A DNA stretch of 64,000 nucleotides from Halomarina halobia (GTDB lineage Archaea > Halobacteriota > Halobacteria > Halobacteriales > Haloarculaceae), in contig NZ_CP119993.1 of the NCBI RefSeq assembly GCF_029338575.1, positions 186,001-250,000 of the forward strand. The letters run 5' to 3'. Under the pieces are notes generated by a model. That model was not told the origin of the DNA, did not search any database, and was given only the letters and a program-made list of their open reading frames with translations. This document shows, one piece after another, positions 60,695 through 64,000 of the stretch. Each line of letters begins with the position of its first letter. Positions within the stretch are counted from its first letter, which is position 1. The position numbers and the translations under genes are program-made.

Positions 60695-60720
60695 TGTTGT
60701 ACATGTGATTTGGCCACCGG

Positions 60721-60730
60721 TATATAATTC
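60721..60730 (-). promoter_or_regulatory. TATA box of the second TAXI-TRAP operon
   Basis: GAATTATATA on the minus strand, centred 31 bases before the ATG at 60694. Confidence 0.55.
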
Positions 60731-61005
60731 TTTCTGTGCCCCACCGACGAGACTCCGACTCTATTGATGGGGGCCCACGACAGGTGTGGACTTCGTCGCG
60801 ACGCACTCGCAAATCTGATCCGGTAGGCTACCACGGCCGCTCGAATACCGCGGTTCGAGAGGCGTCTCGTCCCCTCGCGTAATAAAACGGTGAAGGGACG
60901 AGAGAGTGAGACACTAGAACTTTGTACTCCACCGCGGTATCCGCTGCGTGTCATGAACCAGAGTACGACCGCCGTGGTCCGATCGCCCCGGAGCGTGACC
61001 GACCG
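60731..61005. other. Intergenic region before the M20 peptidase
   Basis: About 275 bases without a gene. AATAAAACGG near 60880 could be part of a promoter for the 61006 gene. The frame of the peptidase is open from 60922, but the extra residues have no family support. Confidence 0.35.
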
Positions 61006-62403
61006 ATGACGGTCTCGGAGCCGTGCGCGTTCCTCGAGCGTCACGACGAACCGTTCCTCGACGACCTCCGGTCGCTGCTCGCCCAGCCGTCGATCAGCGC
61101 GACCGGGGAGGGGATCGACGACTGCGCGGCGGTGGTCAGGGAGTCGTGTCTCGAGTACGGGTTCGACGGGGCGGAGATCGTCGAGACCCCGGGGCGGCCG
61201 GCAGTCGTCGCCCACGCGTCCCCCGACGGCGAAGCGGACGACGGCGGACCGAAGGTGCTGCTCTACGGCCACTACGACGTCCAGCCGGCGGATGCCTCGG
61301 AGTGGCGTTCGCCGCCGTTCGAACCGACCGTCCGCGAGGGACCCGACGGCGAGCAGCGCCTGTACGCGCGCGGTGCCGGGGACAACAAGGGACAGTGGTT
61401 CGCTCACCTCTGTGCGGTCCGAGCGCTACGCGAGACGACGGGACTCCCGACCGACGTGACGCTGCTCATCGAGGGCGAGGAGGAGAGTGGTAGCGAACAC
61501 CTCGAGTGGCTCGTCCGCGAGCGGCGCGAGGAACTCGACGCGGACCTCGCGTTCGTGGCGGACGGGCCGATCGACCCCTCGGGCCGACCGCACGTGCTGC
61601 TCGGCTCGCGCGGGTTGCTCTACGTCGACGTCGAGGCGACCGGGGCGAATCGCGACCTCCACTCGGGGAACTTCGGCGGACCGGTCCCCAACCCCGCGAG
61701 CGCGATCGTCGAACTGCTCGCGTCGCTCCGGGACGAGGACGGGCGGATCGCGCTCGAGGGGTTTCAAGACGACGTGCGTCCGCTGACCGACCGCGACCGC
61801 GAGGTGCTCGAGGCGATCCCGCTGGACGAGGAGGCGGTGAAGGCCGACCTCGGCCTCTCCGCGCTCGCTACGGACCCCGGCGAGGGGTACGTCGAACGGC
61901 TGCTCTGCCGCCCGAACCTGAACGTCGCCGGACTGACCGCCGGCTACGACGGCGAGGGCATGAAGACCGTGTTACCGTCGCGAGCCCGGGCGAAGATCGA
62001 CGTCCGCCTGGTGGCCGATCAGGACCCCGACGCGGTCTTCGAGTCGCTCTCGCGTCACGTCGAGGAGCGAGCGCCCGCAGGTGTCGACGTGACTATCGAG
62101 CGCGTCGCGGCGATGGCCCCCCAGCGTACGCCGGCGGACGACCCCGTCGTCGAGCCGGCGATGCGAGCCGTCCGCGAGGGGTGGGGCGAGGAGCCGATTC
62201 TCAAGCCCTCTCTCGGCGGCTCCGTGCCGACGTACGTCTTCGCGGACACCCTCGACGTCCCGTGTCTGGTCGTCCCGTACGCTAACGCCGACGAGAACAA
62301 CCACGCCCCCGACGAGAACATCGCCCTGTCGTGTTTCCGGGCAGGCGCACGAACGACCGTCGCGCTGCTCCGGGAACTGTCGGAGACAACGCTCGAGGCG
62401 TAG
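61006..62403 (+). CDS. M20 family metallopeptidase/dipeptidase
   Basis: A 465-residue M20 enzyme with two zinc ions. Metal and catalytic residues are visible: His and Asp in LLYGHYDVQP near residue 88, Asp in RGAGDNKGQW near 125, Glu-Glu in LIEGEEESGS near 157, Asp in FVADGPI and His near the end in ENNHAPDENI. The lid domain contains DLHSGNFGGPVPNPAS. It removes amino acids from dipeptides or acyl groups from N-acyl amino acids. The ATG at 61006 is chosen by alignment to family N-termini. It precedes a gamma-glutamyltransferase by 100 bases, which suggests joint use of gamma-glutamyl or dipeptide compounds. Confidence 0.9.
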   Translation: MTVSEPCAFLERHDEPFLDDLRSLLAQPSISATGEGIDDCAAVVRESCLEYGFDGAEIVETPGRPAVVAHASPDGEADDGGPKVLLYGHYDVQPADASEWRSPPFEPTVREGPDGEQRLYARGAGDNKGQWFAHLCAVRALRETTGLPTDVTLLIEGEEESGSEHLEWLVRERREELDADLAFVADGPIDPSGRPHVLLGSRGLLYVDVEATGANRDLHSGNFGGPVPNPASAIVELLASLRDEDGRIALEGFQDDVRPLTDRDREVLEAIPLDEEAVKADLGLSALATDPGEGYVERLLCRPNLNVAGLTAGYDGEGMKTVLPSRARAKIDVRLVADQDPDAVFESLSRHVEERAPAGVDVTIERVAAMAPQRTPADDPVVEPAMRAVREGWGEEPILKPSLGGSVPTYVFADTLDVPCLVVPYANADENNHAPDENIALSCFRAGARTTVALLRELSETTLEA

Positions 62404-62502
62404 CGTCGAACGCCTCGGACGCGTCCACTACGCTAGCCCCGACGATTCAGTGCCGCGTGATGACATACCAACGCTTTAGTCGAGGCCCGTCGATCCGTTC
62501 CC

Positions 62503-64000
62503 ATGGACCGGACGCCAGATTTAGACCGATTCACGTCACGACGCTCGACGGTGTACGCGCCGCACGGCGTCGTCGCGACGAGCCAGCCCCTCGCTGCGGC
62601 GGCCGGCGTCGAAGCGCTCCGCGAGGGCGGAAACGCGTTCGACGCCGCCGTCGCCACTGCGGCGGCGCTGAACGTCGTCGAACCCACGAGCACGGGCCTC
62701 GGCGGGGACGTGTTCGCGCTCTACCGGACCGCCGACGGCGAGATCGGCGCGCTTCGAAGCTGCGGGGGCGCGCCGTCGTCGGCGACGCTCGGGGACGTCC
62801 GCGAACGGGTGGCCGAGACGCGCGACGTCGCCCCCGAGGCCGCAGAGATGCCCGAGTACGGACCGCTCACGGTGACCGTCCCCGGAACGGCCCGCGGCTG
62901 GGAGCGAACCGTCGAGGAACTCGGCGAGCTGAGCCTCGCGCGGGCGCTGAAGCCGGCGATCGGGTACGCGACCGACGGCTTTCCCGTCTCGGAGATCATC
63001 GCCGGCCAGTGGGCCGAGGCAGCCGACGTCCTCCGCGGCGAGAACGCGCGGTCGGCGTACCTCCCCGGCGGTCGCGCGCCGACCGTCGGCGAGCGCGTCC
63101 GCCTCCCCCGGCTCGGCGAAACGATGCGGCGGATCGCCGGCGAGGGCGCCGACGTCGTCTACGAGGGCGAGATCGCGGACGAGATCGTCTCCGAGGTCCG
63201 ATCGCGGGGCGGGTTCCTCTCGCACGACGATCTCGCGTCGTTCGAGCCGGAGTTCGTCGAACCCGTCAGCACGACCTACGGGAGCGCGGAGATCTACGAA
63301 CTCCCCCCGAACAATCAGGGGATCGTCGCGCTCGAGGCGCTCAACATCGCCGAGGCGCTGGACGCGGGTGCGTACCCGGCCGACTCGCCGGAACGGATCC
63401 ACCTCGCCGCCGAGGCGACGAAGCGCGCGCTGACCGACGGCCTCCACCACGTCACCGATCCCGAGTTCGAAGCGATCCCGGAACTGGCGTCGAAGTCGTA
63501 CGCCGGCGATCGGGCCGCGGAGATCGACGCGGACGCGACGGCGGCCGTCGACGTCGGGTTCCCGAACGACCGCGTCGAAGGTGCCGACACCGTGCTGTTG
63601 ACGGTCGCCGACGAAGCGGGGAACGTCGTCTCGTACATCAACTCCCGGTTCAAGGACTTCGGCAGCGGCGTCGTCGCCGGTGACACGGGCATCGCCCTCC
63701 AGAACCGGGGGAGTTCGTTCTCGCTCGACCCCGACCACCCCAACCGCTTCGAACCGGGCAAGCGGCCGTTCCACACGCTCATCCCCGGCGTCGCACGGCT
63801 CGACGAGGACGACTGGGCGGCCTTCGGCGTGATGGGCGGCTACATGCAGCCCCAGGGCCACCTCCAGGTGCTGATGAACCTCATCGACGACGGGATGTCT
63901 ATCCAGGAGGCGCTCGACTTCCCGCGCTGGCGCTACCAGGTCGACGGCCAACTTGCCGTCGAGGGGCGGTTCGACGGCTCGGTGCTGACGAAACTCGCAC
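62503..64000 (+). CDS. Gamma-glutamyltransferase family protein (3' end outside the window)
   Basis: The 499 visible codons remain open to the window end. N-terminal landmarks are GVVATSQPLAAAAGVEALRE and GGNAFDAAVATAAALNVVEP, then TSTGLGGDVFALYR. The Ntn nucleophile Thr is expected at GADTVLLTVAD, followed by GSGVVAGDTGIALQNRG and PGKRPFHTLIPG. Substitution around the Thr (DTVLL rather than TTHFS) places it with the archaeal/bacterial GGT-like and acylase-like members. The start at 62503 follows 99 bases after the M20 peptidase stop. No signal peptide is seen, so it probably acts in the cytoplasm. Confidence 0.88.
   Translation, partial: MDRTPDLDRFTSRRSTVYAPHGVVATSQPLAAAAGVEALREGGNAFDAAVATAAALNVVEPTSTGLGGDVFALYRTADGEIGALRSCGGAPSSATLGDVRERVAETRDVAPEAAEMPEYGPLTVTVPGTARGWERTVEELGELSLARALKPAIGYATDGFPVSEIIAGQWAEAADVLRGENARSAYLPGGRAPTVGERVRLPRLGETMRRIAGEGADVVYEGEIADEIVSEVRSRGGFLSHDDLASFEPEFVEPVSTTYGSAEIYELPPNNQGIVALEALNIAEALDAGAYPADSPERIHLAAEATKRALTDGLHHVTDPEFEAIPELASKSYAGDRAAEIDADATAAVDVGFPNDRVEGADTVLLTVADEAGNVVSYINSRFKDFGSGVVAGDTGIALQNRGSSFSLDPDHPNRFEPGKRPFHTLIPGVARLDEDDWAAFGVMGGYMQPQGHLQVLMNLIDDGMSIQEALDFPRWRYQVDGQLAVEGRFDGSVLTKLA

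Noticed and set aside
62331..63683. 450-residue plus-strand frame overlapping the gamma-glutamyltransferase
   Set aside because: Arg-rich out-of-frame reading; the true gene is the open frame starting at 62503, which keeps all family motifs.
62536..63951. 471-residue antisense frame over the gamma-glutamyltransferase
   Set aside because: Shadow frame with no motif.
1..64000. CRISPR array, tRNA, rRNA, integrase or intact transposase
   Set aside because: Looked for repeats with regular spacers, cloverleaf-type ends and transposase motifs; none found by eye.

Overview
The window looks like a catabolic accessory region of a halophilic archaeon (class Halobacteria). Evidence: very high GC in the genes, strongly acidic proteins, Tat-type lipoprotein signals (RR motif followed by AGC) on all four binding proteins, an F420/flavin-type luciferase-family oxidoreductase, and many genes whose ATG lies about 26-33 bases after an AT-rich archaeal TATA box, i.e. 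leaderless transcripts. I cannot name the genus. No rRNA, tRNA, CRISPR array, complete insertion sequence or replication gene was seen.

Layout. 0-2.5 kb: three dehydrogenase genes in tandem on the minus strand (the first cut by the window edge). 2.5-4.8 kb: a long, lower-GC stretch with no credible gene. 4.8-13.6 kb: an IclR regulator, a CaiC-like CoA ligase with a damaged nucleotide loop, an APH-fold kinase facing an ACAD10/11-type acyl-CoA dehydrogenase, a double-hotdog MaoC protein, a quinone-oxidoreductase-like protein and a second CoA ligase. 13.7-18.5 kb: a complete branched-chain-amino-acid-type (Liv/HAAT) ABC importer. 18.8-24.5 kb: an LLM oxidoreductase divergent from a hydantoinase A/B plus small gamma-subunit operon that resembles acetone/acetophenone carboxylases. 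24.6-29.1 kb: SDR, a frameshifted enoyl-CoA hydratase, alpha/beta hydrolase, SCP2-like protein and a second enoyl-CoA hydratase. 29.2-33.8 kb: a second complete Liv-type importer on the minus strand. 33.9-42.5 kb: two CoA ligases, two acyl-CoA dehydrogenases, a citryl-CoA-lyase-like protein, a MaoC hydratase and an acetyl-CoA hydrolase/CoA-transferase. 42.8-49.4 kb: IclR, MmgE/PrpD, SDR, a ThDP enzyme and a CaiB/BaiF CoA-transferase. 49.7-60.7 kb: acyl-CoA dehydrogenase, a TAXI-TRAP importer, MaoC, SDR, a thiolase-fold protein without the catalytic cysteine paired with a DUF35 protein, and a second TAXI-TRAP importer. 61-64 kb: M20 peptidase and a gamma-glutamyltransferase cut by the window end.

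How the parts fit. Four uptake systems (two ABC, two TRAP) surround enzymes that activate acids to CoA thioesters, oxidise, hydrate and cleave them. Three modules stand out. One is a two-gene version of the ACAD10/11 (LvaA/LvaC-like) 4-hydroxyacyl-CoA system. One is a CoA-transferase/MaoC/lyase set laid out like the bacterial itaconate pathway (ripABC) but with a citrate-synthase-fold lyase. One is a HyuA/HyuB/gamma carboxylase-like complex. Exact substrates are inference; the sequence supports families, not chemistry.
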